NCBI GenBank assembly: GCA_965230415.1
Contig: CBDDKZ010000005.1
Span: 4,650,001 to 4,714,000 of the forward strand
Direction: 5' to 3'
Length of the DNA: 64,000 bases
Origin: CBDDKZ01 sp965230415
Lineage (GTDB): Bacteria > Bacteroidota > Bacteroidia > Cytophagales > JAAEPT01
Part shown: one piece after another, positions 10,276-20,107 of the stretch
How the letters are laid out: each line of letters opens with the position of its first letter
Position numbering within the stretch: the first letter of the stretch is position 1
Notes under the pieces: model-generated
The model's input: only the letters and a program-made list of their open reading frames with translations
Database searches by the model: none
What the model was told of the DNA's origin: nothing
Program-made: the position numbers and the translations under genes

Positions 10276-11082
10276 TTAAGACTGTTGTAAATGTACATCC
10301 ATTTGAGGGAATGGGATATTGATACCCTGTTCCGTAAAAGTGAGGTAAACAATCTTGTTGATGTCGAAATGAACTCCCCAATAATCTTCACTTTTAACCC
10401 ATCCTCTTACCACGATGTTTACAGAACTATCTGCCAATTCTTTCAGCGCAATAAATGGCTCCGGATCATTTAAAATACGTTCTTCTTTGCTTATAATATC
10501 ATTGAGTATACTTTCTGCCTGCTGTAAATTATCACTATAAGCTATTCCAAATGTCCATTCCAGTCTTCTTGTTGGCTCTGTTGAATAATTCACCAATGAG
10601 CTGCTCGATACGGCGCTGTTAGGAATAATGATGGTTTTATTATCTGCCGACTTTAATATGGTATTGAAAATCTGAATTGCATGAACAGACCCGATAAATC
10701 CTTGAGCCTCGATAACATCGCCAACCTTGTATGGTTTAAAAATCAGTAACATAACTCCACCTGCAAAGTTTTGTAAGGTTCCGGAAAGAGCCATACCAAC
10801 TGCCAGACCTGCAGCACCTAAAATGGCAATGAAAGAAGTTGTTTGAATACCAAAAGTGTTGAGTATACTTAATATTAGCAGTATTTTGAGTATGATATTT
10901 GTTGCTGAAAGGAGAAAGGGTTGTAACGTTTCATCAATCTTACTTTTGGCAATTACTTTTTTAAGTCTTTTGGTGATCATTCCAATGATCCAAAGTCCGA
11001 TGATCAGGCTCAATACGCCAACGGCAATTTTGATACCGTATTCCTGAGCGTAGCCAAGAATTTTATTTAAAAGATTTTCCAT
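10276..11082 (-). CDS. Small-conductance mechanosensitive channel, MscS family
   Basis: 268 residues, the size of minimal MscS. There are three N-terminal membrane helices (about 16-36, 60-80, 83-110). The third contains the pore sequence GAAGLAVGMALSGTLQNFAGG, followed by the beta-domain motif FKPYKVGDVIEAQGFIGSV and a C-terminal alpha/beta domain ending QGINIPFPQMDVHL. It acts as a tension-gated emergency valve in the inner membrane during osmotic downshock. It lies 16 bp from the DUF3078 gene on the same strand, so co-transcription is plausible. Confidence 0.92.
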   Translation of the reverse strand: MENLLNKILGYAQEYGIKIAVGVLSLIIGLWIIGMITKRLKKVIAKSKIDETLQPFLLSATNIILKILLILSILNTFGIQTTSFIAILGAAGLAVGMALSGTLQNFAGGVMLLIFKPYKVGDVIEAQGFIGSVHAIQIFNTILKSADNKTIIIPNSAVSSSSLVNYSTEPTRRLEWTFGIAYSDNLQQAESILNDIISKEERILNDPEPFIALKELADSSVNIVVRGWVKSEDYWGVHFDINKIVYLTFTEQGINIPFPQMDVHLQQS

Positions 11083-11304
11083 GTATATATTCTCGATAAG
11101 GTTTAAAATTCGGGCAAATATAAATATTGCTCTTTTTATAGCAATTACTTTTCAATGTATTTAATGGAATGCTTACTAAATAAGTGTTTTATACGGGGCG
11201 GTATTAGGTGTTTTCCGTCTAGTTGTGTATAGGTGTTTTGTCTTAGGTATTAATACTTGCCTTACTTAGTTAAGCAGAAAGTCCGTTCTTTTATTTGCTT
11301 GTTT

Positions 11305-13281
11305 TTAAATAACACGTTCGTTGCCTCCATCGATGGGAATTTGAGCGCCTGTGGTCTTAGCAAACACGTCACTAGCCATAGAACATGCCAATTTCGCTAC
11401 ATCATCTGACGTAATTTCGGTTTTCAACAAGTTGTTCTTTTTGTAGTCTTCGACACTTAGTTTGTAATGATTGGCACGTTGCTTCAGCACTTCTTCATTC
11501 CAAAGTGCCGTATCGTATACCGCATTTGGGTGTATGGTATTGATGCGGATGTTTTTATCCCCCAACTCCATGGCTGCGACTCTTGCCAATTGCGTCAGTC
11601 CGGCTTTTGCTACAGAATATGCTGCCGCTCCCGGTCCCGGGGCGGGTACATTTTTTGATCCTACAATAATAATATTGGAATCTATGCCCAATTCAAGGTA
11701 GGGGATCGAGAAACTTATTAACTGTTGGTGACTTGTCAAATTAATGTCCAGGCTTTTTCCCCAGGTATCCGTATCCATTTCTTTCAGACGTTGCCCCGAT
11801 GTAAATAACCCGGCATTACATACAATTACATCGAGACCGCCATAGGTTTCTACACACTTTTCTATAGCGTATTTTAAGGATTCCGAATTTGTGACGTCAC
11901 ACGTTATACCCAAAATTCCTGCGTCATTAAACAACAATTCTACGTGTGGATTAATATCGAGGGCAGCCACTACAGCTCCTTGGCTTCTGAATCTTTCCGC
12001 ACAAGCTTTACCAATTCCACTTGCGGCACCTGTAACCAATACTATTTTACCCTGAAAGGCGGGCTTGGAGCCGGCCGCTTTTTTTAACTTAGCCTGTTCT
12101 AACTCCCAATATTCCATTTCAAAAAGGTCTTTTTCAGGTAAAGCAGTCCAACCTCCAAGCTGCTCAGCTTGCTGAATGCATTTAATGGTGTGATTGTTGA
12201 TATCTTCTATAATTTTGTTTTCTTTCAATGTGCGTCCAATTGCTATTGTACCCACATTTTTCCATATCGCCCAGCGCGGTAAAGGGTCAAGCATGGTATG
12301 CCCGTCTTCGGCGTGCTTTTCAAAATAACTTTTATAATTGTTGATAAAAGCTTTGAGGTCGTCACTTGGGTCTTCATTGAATATTGCCGGACATTGTTTG
12401 GTTCTAATAATATGATCCGGAGTGATTGGACCTCTTGTTGCAATTTCTTCTACATTTGAAAGTCTGCTAAACCCGCTGTTCTTTTCGTTTTGATTTAACT
12501 TAAGCAAAACAGGCTGTTTCCATGTTTTGCTTATTTCGTGACGTATTTCAGCCAGTTTTAACAAAGAAAATTCACCCGACTGGTAAGTTTGAACCCGGGA
12601 TGTGTTTTCTTCCAGGAATTTTTCGGCTTTGGATACCAGTTCAATCATGTTTTCATAGGCAAGCTTAGGGTCATCGTTGAATGTGAAAACACCGTGATTA
12701 AGTAATATCATTCCTTTGTATTTACTCCAGTCCACATCTTTGGTGCGTTCGTAAATTTCCCTGGCCAGTATGAAACCAGGCATAACATAAGGTATAACTA
12801 ATACTTCATCACCATATATTTCATATATGAGCCCGGTTCCATTAGGTGTATTTGTAATGGTGACCACGGCATCAGCATGCGTGTGATCCACAAATATAAA
12901 TGGAATGATAGCGTGAAGAATGGCTTCTACCGACGGGTTAGGGGCAGAAGGATCGGTCATGGCGCTTCTTTGTAGCCTGACCATTTCACTATCCGCTAAA
13001 TGTGGTAACTCTGCCATTTTTAACAAAGTGTCCATTTTAACAGGGGCAAAACCTTCGGTTTCAATGGTTGCCAGGTCCCAGCCGCTACCTTTTACATATA
13101 AAATATGTTCTTCTTCGCCAAAGTAGTTTTTCTCCTTTATTTTCACCGAGGTGTTACCACCACCATGCATCACAAGGTCTTCTTCTTTGCCAAGTAGACG
13201 CGAAGTATATACTCTTAACTTTAGCAAGTCTCCATTCAATTCCTCGACGTTTTGTTCATTCCACAGGCTTTGCATGTTCAA
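11305..13281 (-). CDS. Bifunctional rhamnulose-1-phosphate aldolase/short-chain dehydrogenase
   Basis: 658 residues. The N-terminal half is a class II aldolase/adducin domain with zinc-ligand histidines in VDHTHADAVVT and LNHGVFTF, and an early GGGNTSVKI motif. From about residue 425 there is a Rossmann SDR domain with TGAASGIG, CNAG and the catalytic YSVAKAG. This matches the RhaD-type aldolase-alcohol dehydrogenase fusion, which cleaves L-rhamnulose-1-phosphate to dihydroxyacetone phosphate and lactaldehyde and then oxidises or reduces the aldehyde. No other rhamnose genes are next to it, so the true sugar could be another deoxy-sugar. The 222-bp gap to the MscS gene holds nothing recognised. 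Confidence 0.88.
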   Translation of the reverse strand: MNMQSLWNEQNVEELNGDLLKLRVYTSRLLGKEEDLVMHGGGNTSVKIKEKNYFGEEEHILYVKGSGWDLATIETEGFAPVKMDTLLKMAELPHLADSEMVRLQRSAMTDPSAPNPSVEAILHAIIPFIFVDHTHADAVVTITNTPNGTGLIYEIYGDEVLVIPYVMPGFILAREIYERTKDVDWSKYKGMILLNHGVFTFNDDPKLAYENMIELVSKAEKFLEENTSRVQTYQSGEFSLLKLAEIRHEISKTWKQPVLLKLNQNEKNSGFSRLSNVEEIATRGPITPDHIIRTKQCPAIFNEDPSDDLKAFINNYKSYFEKHAEDGHTMLDPLPRWAIWKNVGTIAIGRTLKENKIIEDINNHTIKCIQQAEQLGGWTALPEKDLFEMEYWELEQAKLKKAAGSKPAFQGKIVLVTGAASGIGKACAERFRSQGAVVAALDINPHVELLFNDAGILGITCDVTNSESLKYAIEKCVETYGGLDVIVCNAGLFTSGQRLKEMDTDTWGKSLDINLTSHQQLISFSIPYLELGIDSNIIIVGSKNVPAPGPGAAAYSVAKAGLTQLARVAAMELGDKNIRINTIHPNAVYDTALWNEEVLKQRANHYKLSVEDYKKNNLLKTEITSDDVAKLACSMASDVFAKTTGAQIPIDGGNERVI

Positions 13282-13442
13282 TAAATTTTAAGTGAAAAAC
13301 TATATCAAAATTAGTGAAAATGATGCGAGGTACAAGTCTTTTTTTACGATTTAAACGGTAATGTTAGCAATTATTTTGGTGAGAAAATATGTTGTATGTT
13401 ACTGTTAAAGTGAGGGTGTTTAATTGTCTGTTTATCAACGCT

Positions 13443-15136
13443 TTAAAATCCTGTTTCAAGTCCGAATTCCTGCTTGAAACGTTCCAGGATAGGATGTTTT
13501 TTGGCCAGGTGGTTGAATTTTTCCTGCGATGTATAAACTTTCGATTCTTTTGGTTTATCGTTCAGTTTGGCCTGTAGATAGATTTTACCATTGTTGAGCT
13601 TACTACGCAAATATTGCATAAGTTCCTCCTTAAAAGTATCAGTTTTCTCGAGCTGAATGTGATTATCAACGGCTACGGTAATCGTATCGTTGTTAAAAGA
13701 CATCTCTCCTTTAAGTATCAGGCTTTCGGTGATTCGTCCATCGCGTTCCATTTTACGCTGGTAGTTTTCCCAATGCCTTTTCAGGTCGTGAATGTGAAAT
13801 GCTGAGTTGCCATAATTGATGGTATTCACCTGAGTTGCCTCTTGCTCATCGTCTTCGTTTTTTTCCTTAGGAGCTTTACCGATGTCGCTGAGTTTCAATG
13901 TGGATTTTAAGGGCGAAACTTTTTTGGTGGGTTTGTTGGGAGGTGTGATTTTAGGCTTGGGCTCATTTTGTTTATCTGGAATGACCTGCTCCGGAGAATT
14001 GTCTGGTAGCTGCTTAGCAGAAGGGCTTACTTGCTCACTATCTTTTTTTTTTCACTACCATTTGGTAATGTCTGCATGTCCATGACGGCATTCAGATGGG
14101 CCATTTTCAACAGGGCCAATTCAACGTGAAGGCGCTGGTTCTTACTGGTTTTATAAGACTGATCGCAATGACTGCTTATACTGAGTGCGGAAAGCAAAAA
14201 GGACATGCTCGCTCTATTAGCCTGATCCGCATAACGTTTCTGTACTGATTCTGTAACTTCCAGTAATTGGACCGTATTGGCATCTTTGGCAACCAGGAGA
14301 TTTCTCAAGTGTTCTGCAAGACCGACTATAAAGTTGTGTCCGTCGAAACCTTCTTTAAGAATGGAGTCAAAAGTGAGGAGACTGTTTGGTAAATCTTCAT
14401 CTATTAAGTAATCCGTCATCTTGAAATAGTAATCATAATCAAGAATGTGAAGATTTCGAATAGTGTCCTTGAATGTGATGGTGTTGTCAGAGGAGAAGGT
14501 TACGATGAGGTCGAACATGGACAATGCGTCTCTTAAACCTCCGTCCGCTTTTTGAGCTACCAGGTGTAAAGCTTCCTCTTCTGCCTGTATACTTTCTTTT
14601 TCGGCAATAAATTGGAGGTGATTGGTGATATCTTGTACTTGAATGCGGTTAAAGTCAAAAATTTGACATCTCGACAATATAGTCGGAATGATTTTGTGCT
14701 TTTCAGTGGTTGCCAGTATAAATATAGCATAGGCAGGCGGTTCTTCCAGCGTTTTTAAGAATGCGTTAAAAGCTGCATTTGAGAGCATGTGAACCTCATC
14801 TATAATATAGACTTTATACTTACCGGTTTGAGGAGGGAAGCGTACCTGGTCAACCAGGTTTCTGATATCATCAACTGAATTGTTGGAGGCGGCGTCGAGC
14901 TCATAAATGTTCATATTGCCGGAGTCGCTATCACCAAAATCGTTGATCATATTGGCAAGGATACGGGCACAGGTGGTTTTACCAACACCTCTCGGTCCAC
15001 AAAATAAAAACGCTTGTGCGAGGTGATTGTTCTTTATGGCATTGGTTAAGGTGGTGGTGATATGCTCCTGACCAACGACCTGTTCAAAACCTTTTGGGCG
15101 GTATTTCCTCGCGCTTACAACGAAATTCTCCATCAC
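13443..15136 (-). CDS. dnaX: DNA polymerase III subunits gamma and tau, with internal slippage site
   Basis: Clamp-loader ATPase of the replisome. The zero frame runs from 15136 to a stop at 14027, giving a 369-aa short product (gamma-like) that ends EKKKIVSK. The -1 frame is open across the run of ten A's (14052-14043) and continues to 13443, giving a 564-aa product (tau-like) with C-terminal domain. Visible motifs: Walker A GPRGVGKTT, ELDAASNNSVDDIR, Walker B IIDEVHML, sensor SRCQIFDF. The four zinc-binding cysteines between Walker A and ELDAASNN in Escherichia coli are absent. The tail region after the slip is proline/lysine-rich, as in tau linkers. A homopolymer sequencing error is the alternative explanation, but an open downstream frame with meaningful sequence fits known dnaX behaviour. 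Confidence 0.9.
14043..14052 (-). other. A10 slippage / -1 frameshift site in dnaX
   Basis: On the coding strand, ten consecutive A's are followed by G, read in zero frame as GAA AAA AAA AAG ATA. The last seven bases are A AAA AAG, the same heptamer as the E. coli dnaX shift site. A -1 shift, or one extra A made by polymerase slippage, changes GSEKKKIVSK-stop to GSEKKKDSEQVSPSAK and extends the protein by about 195 residues. Confidence 0.8.
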
Positions 15137-15191
15137 TGCTAAATTATTAAAAAAATCGTTTTAGAAGGCGAGTGTGAATAACTTTTAAATG

Positions 15192-15229
15192 AAAGAAGCC
15201 ATCTCTTTCATTTTGGAGATGGCCTCTTT
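15192..15229 (-). terminator. Terminator hairpin after the beta-helix gene
   Basis: GCCATCTC (15198-15205) pairs with GAGATGGC (15216-15223). After one mismatch, five further pairs extend the stem to 15192 and 15229. On the minus strand the stem is followed by a T-rich stretch. It lies between the stop of the beta-helix gene and dnaX and could terminate transcription into dnaX. Confidence 0.7.
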
Positions 15230-15253
15230 ATATCAATTAATCCTTTGCCGTTA

Positions 15254-16852
15254 TTATTGTACAACAACACGTCCAGTCTGAACGTGGCCTTTTGAAGCTA
15301 CTTTAGCTACGTACATTCCAGCATTCATACCTGCAAGATTCACAGTGCTTTGTCCGCTTACCGTTCTAACAACTTTACCACTTAAGTTGTAGAATTCAAC
15401 CTCCACATCAGCGCCTGCATCAGTAACGATCAGCTGATCTCCGTTAACAACAAATGACGGAGCAGATTCAACAATGTCGTTAGCAGCACTTACATCCATT
15501 TTAGGACCTACACCCTGGTATTCGAATGCACCGATATCACCATAAGTGTTAAAGGTGAAATTACCAAATACATCAGGACCTAAAGTTGAATAAGTAAAGA
15601 AAGCATTATCAATAGCTATAGAGCTAGAGAATACTCTTAAATCAGCGCTTGAACCAGCAGAACCATTATAGAATAAAGGATCTTGCTCGTAGCTGTAAGT
15701 ACCGAAGATAGTTCCGGCTCTCAACGCATTGATATCATTGTAAGCAGTGCTGTTCAGGTAAGCTAATTTAGCAGCGCCTGGATTGTAGTATACATTGCTG
15801 TTTAACGACGGAGCGCCTGCTGTAGGAGCGTTCACAGAGTTAATACAAGCATAGCTTGAGTTGTTGCTATGTGTTTTAAGGATGTTGTGAGCAATGTACA
15901 TTCCTGCTGTATTACCTATGATACAGTTTTCTGTAGCATTTACCGAGTTGTGCAGGAACAAGATGTTCTGGCTACTAGTCCATGTTTGAATCCCGTTTCT
16001 TACGTTCCAGATGAAGTTGTTGTTAATGTTCGGAGTACCAACGCTTCCGTTGAAACGCATAGCAGCCTCAGCACCATTACACTGGAATTGGTTACGGAAA
16101 ATTGAAGTAGCAGTACCACCGAAAACGTTTAGTATGATTGAATTAGATCCGCCAACACCAGTGATGTAACAATCTCTTAGAGACTGGTTGTTACCCGGAG
16201 AACCTGAGAAGATGATCATACCGTTGTTCGCATTTCCACCAGAAATGTTGCAGTTAACGAATTCAATATAGAACGAATTGTTAACACGGATAGTTTGAAC
16301 ACCTGAAGTGATGTTACAGTTAGAGAATTGGAAACCAAAACCAGCACCATCAACCTCTACAGCGAAACGACCTGCAGCACCTGTATTACAGTTGATGTCA
16401 CAATTATCAACCAATGCAGCAGCACCACCATTACGTACTAAGAATGCAGTATTGTTGAAGTTAGTAAAAGAAATATTTTGAATTTTGTGGCTCTTAGTTC
16501 CATCAATCAAAATACAGTTTCCATTAACCATTGAAATGTTGGTAACTCCTTGTCCAGCACCCAATAAGTCGATGCTTTCCAAAGTGCCTGTTAAGTTAAT
16601 TCCATTCCAGTTGTAGTTACCTGCATCGATAAATACAACATCGTTGGCCTGAAGAATTCCCATGTTAATCATGTACACAACAGAAGCAAAAGGAGCAGAG
16701 CTAGATCCACGTCCTGGTAAATCGGCTCCGGTTGCAGAAGTGAAAACATCACCACTTGTAGAGTTGTCGTTTACATACCAGGTTGTCGCAAATGACGAAA
16801 ATGATACGATTGCCAGAAGGCATACTAGTAAAGTTCTGGGTTTAAAAAACAT
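15254..16852 (-). CDS. Secreted right-handed beta-helix protein with T9SS sorting tail
   Basis: 532 residues. Signal peptide ends near SFSSFATTWYV. Residues about 45-450 are a parallel beta-helix with many short repeats rich in Asn (NNSFYIEFVNCNISGGN, DNCDINCNTGAAG), like pectate-lyase-type and adhesin repeats. LGPDVFGNFTFNTYGDIGAFEYQG marks the end of the helix, as in choice-of-anchor proteins. Residues about 455-532 form a Por tail (VEVEFYNLSGKVVRTVSG, LAGMNAGMYVAKVAS, VVVQ). Codon usage looks more regular (AAC, GCA, GTT) than in neighbouring genes, which may mean strong expression; I have not calculated it. Likely a surface or secreted carbohydrate-binding protein or adhesin; no catalytic triad identified. 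Confidence 0.85.
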   Translation of the reverse strand: MFFKPRTLLVCLLAIVSFSSFATTWYVNDNSTSGDVFTSATGADLPGRGSSSAPFASVVYMINMGILQANDVVFIDAGNYNWNGINLTGTLESIDLLGAGQGVTNISMVNGNCILIDGTKSHKIQNISFTNFNNTAFLVRNGGAAALVDNCDINCNTGAAGRFAVEVDGAGFGFQFSNCNITSGVQTIRVNNSFYIEFVNCNISGGNANNGMIIFSGSPGNNQSLRDCYITGVGGSNSIILNVFGGTATSIFRNQFQCNGAEAAMRFNGSVGTPNINNNFIWNVRNGIQTWTSSQNILFLHNSVNATENCIIGNTAGMYIAHNILKTHSNNSSYACINSVNAPTAGAPSLNSNVYYNPGAAKLAYLNSTAYNDINALRAGTIFGTYSYEQDPLFYNGSAGSSADLRVFSSSIAIDNAFFTYSTLGPDVFGNFTFNTYGDIGAFEYQGVGPKMDVSAANDIVESAPSFVVNGDQLIVTDAGADVEVEFYNLSGKVVRTVSGQSTVNLAGMNAGMYVAKVASKGHVQTGRVVVQ

Positions 16853-17136
16853 AATAGTTTAAGTTTAAAAATGCCTACTCTTTAAAAGATTTTCGGCGTA
16901 CTCTTAAAAAATTGTAGACCCCGCTTAAAGGAACACATGTATAAAACAAAACTACACGTTTTACAAAATCTGAATAAAAATGTGTCTAAAAATTGGGTTC
17001 TAAAATTCTTACATCCGAATGTAATCATGATAAAAATCAGCTCAAAAAATAATCAACGAACGAATACTATTGTCCTATGAACGACTGTATTTATCAAATG
17101 GTTTGAGACTAGTGCCAGATGGCTTGCTTTGACTTC

Positions 17137-17892
17137 TTAGAATTTATAAGTAAGTCCAGATTTAAAGCTATATATGAGTTCAGCAATGTCAATAACCGGC
17201 GCAGCATCATAGGTAAGCACAAATTGATTGCGAAGGGATAGTTTCTTATTGATTTTGACAAGCAACGATGCGTCTACGGTAATTCGTGGCTTAAAAAAAG
17301 TCTCAAAACGCGCCTGGTAGTAACTGATGGTTATCAGATTGACGTTCTTCAGCAATTCGTAACGTACACTTAAACTACTGGATGATTTTACATAATCGTT
17401 GATCAATATACGTTCATCAAGCCATTCTTCATGCTCAAACATAGCTCCGGTACTCAAAGAAATAGCCCCTTTTTTACCGTTTATTAAGCGCATTCGGCCA
17501 CCAATTCCGGATAGTAATCTTAATTCAAGTCCTCTTCCTACATCATATTGAATTTGATTGAATTGTTCGAGTGAAACTTTCTTTTTTCTGAAAAAGTTGT
17601 TTCTCAGGTGAGCAAATCCTTCGCTTACAACACGCTCATTTGCTACTCTTACCAATGCCGATTTGCTTAAAAGCATATAACTATGCTGTTTTGACAGGTA
17701 AATAAGGTTTACGCCACCACCAAATTCCGATACACTGGTTTTTTGCTTTTTTGTGCTGTAACTCAAGTTTATAGTACCCAATAAAGCATTGGACGTATCA
17801 AGGTCCAGTCGGAATTTTTCTATATTAAGAATTTGGCCATAACTGTAACTAACAAAGAGACTTAGGGACAAGAATAAAAAGAAATGTCGCAT
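17137..17892 (-). CDS. DUF481-family outer membrane protein
   Basis: 251 residues. Signal peptide ends near YSYGQ. The pattern GTINLSYSTKKQKTSVSEFGG, LRNNFFRKKKVSLEQFNQIQY, GIGGRMRLINGKKGAISLSTG and EHEEW is that of DUF481, a beta-barrel family related to YdiY. The C-terminus ends in an aromatic residue (LTYKF), as usual for barrels. Function unknown in most organisms. It is a single gene on its strand. Confidence 0.75.
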   Translation of the reverse strand: MRHFFLFLSLSLFVSYSYGQILNIEKFRLDLDTSNALLGTINLSYSTKKQKTSVSEFGGGVNLIYLSKQHSYMLLSKSALVRVANERVVSEGFAHLRNNFFRKKKVSLEQFNQIQYDVGRGLELRLLSGIGGRMRLINGKKGAISLSTGAMFEHEEWLDERILINDYVKSSSSLSVRYELLKNVNLITISYYQARFETFFKPRITVDASLLVKINKKLSLRNQFVLTYDAAPVIDIAELIYSFKSGLTYKF

Positions 17893-17954
17893 AGAAATGG
17901 TGTTGAATTGGTGCGACGAAAATAGTTAAAGGATGAGAATTAAGCAAGATGCCC

Positions 17955-17990
17955 GGGATGTTAGGAAGGAGGACCCTAACATCCCTTTTT
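17955..17990 (+). terminator. Strong hairpin plus T5, in a 352-bp gap with further hairpins
   Basis: GGGATGTTAGG (17955-17965) pairs perfectly with CCTAACATCCC (17975-17985), followed by TTTTT. It points rightward, although the gene to its left runs leftward, so it would terminate a plus-strand transcript that starts between genes, or act as an attenuator 255 bp before the phosphatase. An outer GATGCC/GGCATC pair (about 17948-18004) encloses it. The gap 17893-18244 otherwise shows only this and the hairpin at 18018-18049. Confidence 0.6.
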
Positions 17991-18017
17991 AATGGCTCGG
18001 CATCCCTTGTAATGTGT

Positions 18018-18049
18018 TAAATGGCATCATATCTTATCAATGCCATTTA
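18018..18049. repeat. 10-bp inverted repeat upstream of the phosphatase gene
   Basis: TAAATGGCAT and ATGCCATTTA are separated by 12 bp. No T-tract follows, so it may be an operator or a leader hairpin rather than a terminator. Confidence 0.45.
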
Positions 18050-18244
18050 CTAATACTACGCTAAAAGTTTGAAAATGTTGTAATTGTGGATAAGTAATCG
18101 ATGTACAAAAATGGATTCCTGGAGATTGGTATGCTTTTCAGTATCTTGCCAAAAGCAGCTAACTCTTACAGGCAGTTGGTTTTATACACGCAAAACATTG
18201 AAAATTAATAGAAACATTCATTACATTCTGATCGTTTTAATGCT

Positions 18245-19636
18245 ATGCCCGATACCAAAATAGTACCAAACGACGCTAAGTGGATGGAGGAATTAACGAA
18301 ATCCGCTCTGAAGTATCACAAGATAGGAGCGTGGGTAGCAATCACTTTTAATTTAGTTTTTTCCATTACCGATTGGTTTGTGCTTCCTTCTTTTTGGTGG
18401 GATTTTTTCATTTTTCGAGCTAGTGTATCCGTGTGTACTTTAGTGGCCGTACTGCTTAGAAATAAGCTGAAATTAAGTCCGGAAGTATTGATTTTTATTC
18501 CACTTATGCTGATTTCTGTTCAAAATGCCTATATGTGGAGCTTTATGGGGGTAGAAGAGCTGCAACAACATGCCTTTGCTTATATTGCACTGTTTATTGG
18601 GAGTGGCATGCTCATATTATGGAGGTCCGTTTATTCATTAATTGTTGTAGGTTTATCTATTCCGACAAATATTGTGTTTTTCTATTTCAATAGTGAATTG
18701 AGTACCGATCAGATTCTTGCAAATGGAGGTCTGTTAACGGGAGCTGTCATGGGTTTTTCTATTTTTTTGATTCAAACCAGGTATAATCTGACAAAAAAAG
18801 AAATAGTGGCACGCTTATCCTTAGAAGCTTCTAATGTATTATTAAATGAACAGAAAGAGGTTATTGCCATAAAAAATAAGAACATTCTGGATAGTATCAA
18901 TTACGCCAAAAGGATTCAGCAGGCCATTTTACCCCCGGCTAAATACATGACACAGCATTTTAAAGAGCATTTTGTACTTTTTAAGCCAAAAGATATTGTA
19001 AGTGGTGATTTTTACTGGTTTGGTCATAAGGATAACAAGTCGATAATCATTGCGGCCGACTGCACAGGGCATGGCGTTCCAGGCGCTTTTATGAGTATGA
19101 TAGGCAATTCTCTGTTGAATAAGTTAATTGTGGATTTTGACCATTCTGATCCTTCGGAAATTTTGTTTCGATTGAGAGGTGAGGTTATTGCAGCAGTATC
19201 TCAGGGTACTGATGAGCTCGATTCCAAGGACGGTATGGATATTGCGCTTTGTGTGATAGATCACAAAAATAACGTGCTAAAATACGCGGGAGCCTATAAT
19301 CCACTGTATTTGATTAGAAACGGAGTGCTGACAGAGACTAAGGCAGATCGTATGCCAATCGGTAAGTTTTATAAGAAGGACAATGAACCTTTTACAACAC
19401 ATGTGGTTAACATCGCGCCAGGAGATCAATTTTATATTTTTTCAGATGGTTTTCCGGATCAATTTGGGGGAGAAACCAATCGGAAAATAGGGAGTAAGCG
19501 CCTTAAGGAAAAGCTAGTGTCATTAAATGTGCTAACAATGTCAGAACAATTGGCACAATTAGATCACTTTTTTGAAGACTGGAAAGGAGAGCGCAACCAA
19601 CTGGATGATGTTTTGCTTATCGGTTTTAAGTTGTGA
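18245..19636 (+). CDS. Membrane SpoIIE-type serine phosphatase
   Basis: 463 residues. Residues about 28-180 contain about six hydrophobic helices; a coiled-coil-like linker (EASNVLLNEQKEVIAIKNKN) leads into SINYAKRIQQAILPP, which commonly precedes PP2C-type SpoIIE domains in Bacteroidota. Metal-binding and catalytic motifs are KPKDIVSGDFYWF, AADCTGHGVPGAFMSMIG, DGMDIALCVID, FYIFSDGFPDQFGG and LDDVLLIGFKL. It should dephosphorylate a serine/threonine-phosphorylated regulator, such as an anti-sigma antagonist, at the inner membrane; the partner is not in view. A shorter homologue lies at 60782-61567. Confidence 0.9.
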   Translation: MPDTKIVPNDAKWMEELTKSALKYHKIGAWVAITFNLVFSITDWFVLPSFWWDFFIFRASVSVCTLVAVLLRNKLKLSPEVLIFIPLMLISVQNAYMWSFMGVEELQQHAFAYIALFIGSGMLILWRSVYSLIVVGLSIPTNIVFFYFNSELSTDQILANGGLLTGAVMGFSIFLIQTRYNLTKKEIVARLSLEASNVLLNEQKEVIAIKNKNILDSINYAKRIQQAILPPAKYMTQHFKEHFVLFKPKDIVSGDFYWFGHKDNKSIIIAADCTGHGVPGAFMSMIGNSLLNKLIVDFDHSDPSEILFRLRGEVIAAVSQGTDELDSKDGMDIALCVIDHKNNVLKYAGAYNPLYLIRNGVLTETKADRMPIGKFYKKDNEPFTTHVVNIAPGDQFYIFSDGFPDQFGGETNRKIGSKRLKEKLVSLNVLTMSEQLAQLDHFFEDWKGERNQLDDVLLIGFKL

Positions 19637-20107
19637 TTGAAAAGCGGAAAATTATAAAAAACATTTATTAGCAAAAACCTTTCCCGAACCCGATTTCAAG
19701 TATTTCTTAAAATGGTAAACCTTGTATTTGTTAGTGAAGGTGATAATTGTTACGACTTCAACCGGTAACCTTGATTTGGTGTAAGGTACTAATCCATTGT
19801 GATGGTACTTGAGTCTTTTATTGAGATTTGATGTGCATCCCGTGTTAAGTAGAGCTATCGTTACATGTTAGTAAATATACTTGCCAAGTTTCCATATTTA
19901 TTGAATAAGTATTTGTAAAACCTGATATAATACAAAAAGTATAGCAAACTCCTTCGCCAAAGGCTATGGCTGACGGAGAAAGGCTTCGGAGGACGAAGAC
20001 TAATATAGTTTTAATGTTAACTGGGGATGGCATCCGCCGAAGTCTGTAGTATCAAGATTTGTAGTCGTAAGGGTAGTGCTAGGGTAAGAAAATGTCCTCC
20101 TTCGCTT
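19637..20107. other. Non-coding stretch before the tmRNA repeats
   Basis: No open frame with coding character on either strand. The right part holds the first copy of the 52-bp repeat (19948-19999). The rest is AT-rich and featureless. Confidence 0.5.
19948..19999. repeat. 52-bp palindromic repeat, copy 1
   Basis: Runs from ACTCCTTCGCCAAAGGCTAT to GGAGGACGAAG. It differs from copy 2 (20108-20159) at about two positions. CTTCG-GAGGA-CGAAG at its right end forms a small hairpin, and outer CTTCG/CGAAG pairing makes the whole unit self-complementary. Confidence 0.75.

Noticed and set aside
13443..14027. dnaX as a pseudogene broken by a frameshift
   Set aside because: The break falls exactly at an A10 run with the E. 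coli dnaX heptamer, and both products are plausible; programmed slippage is simpler.
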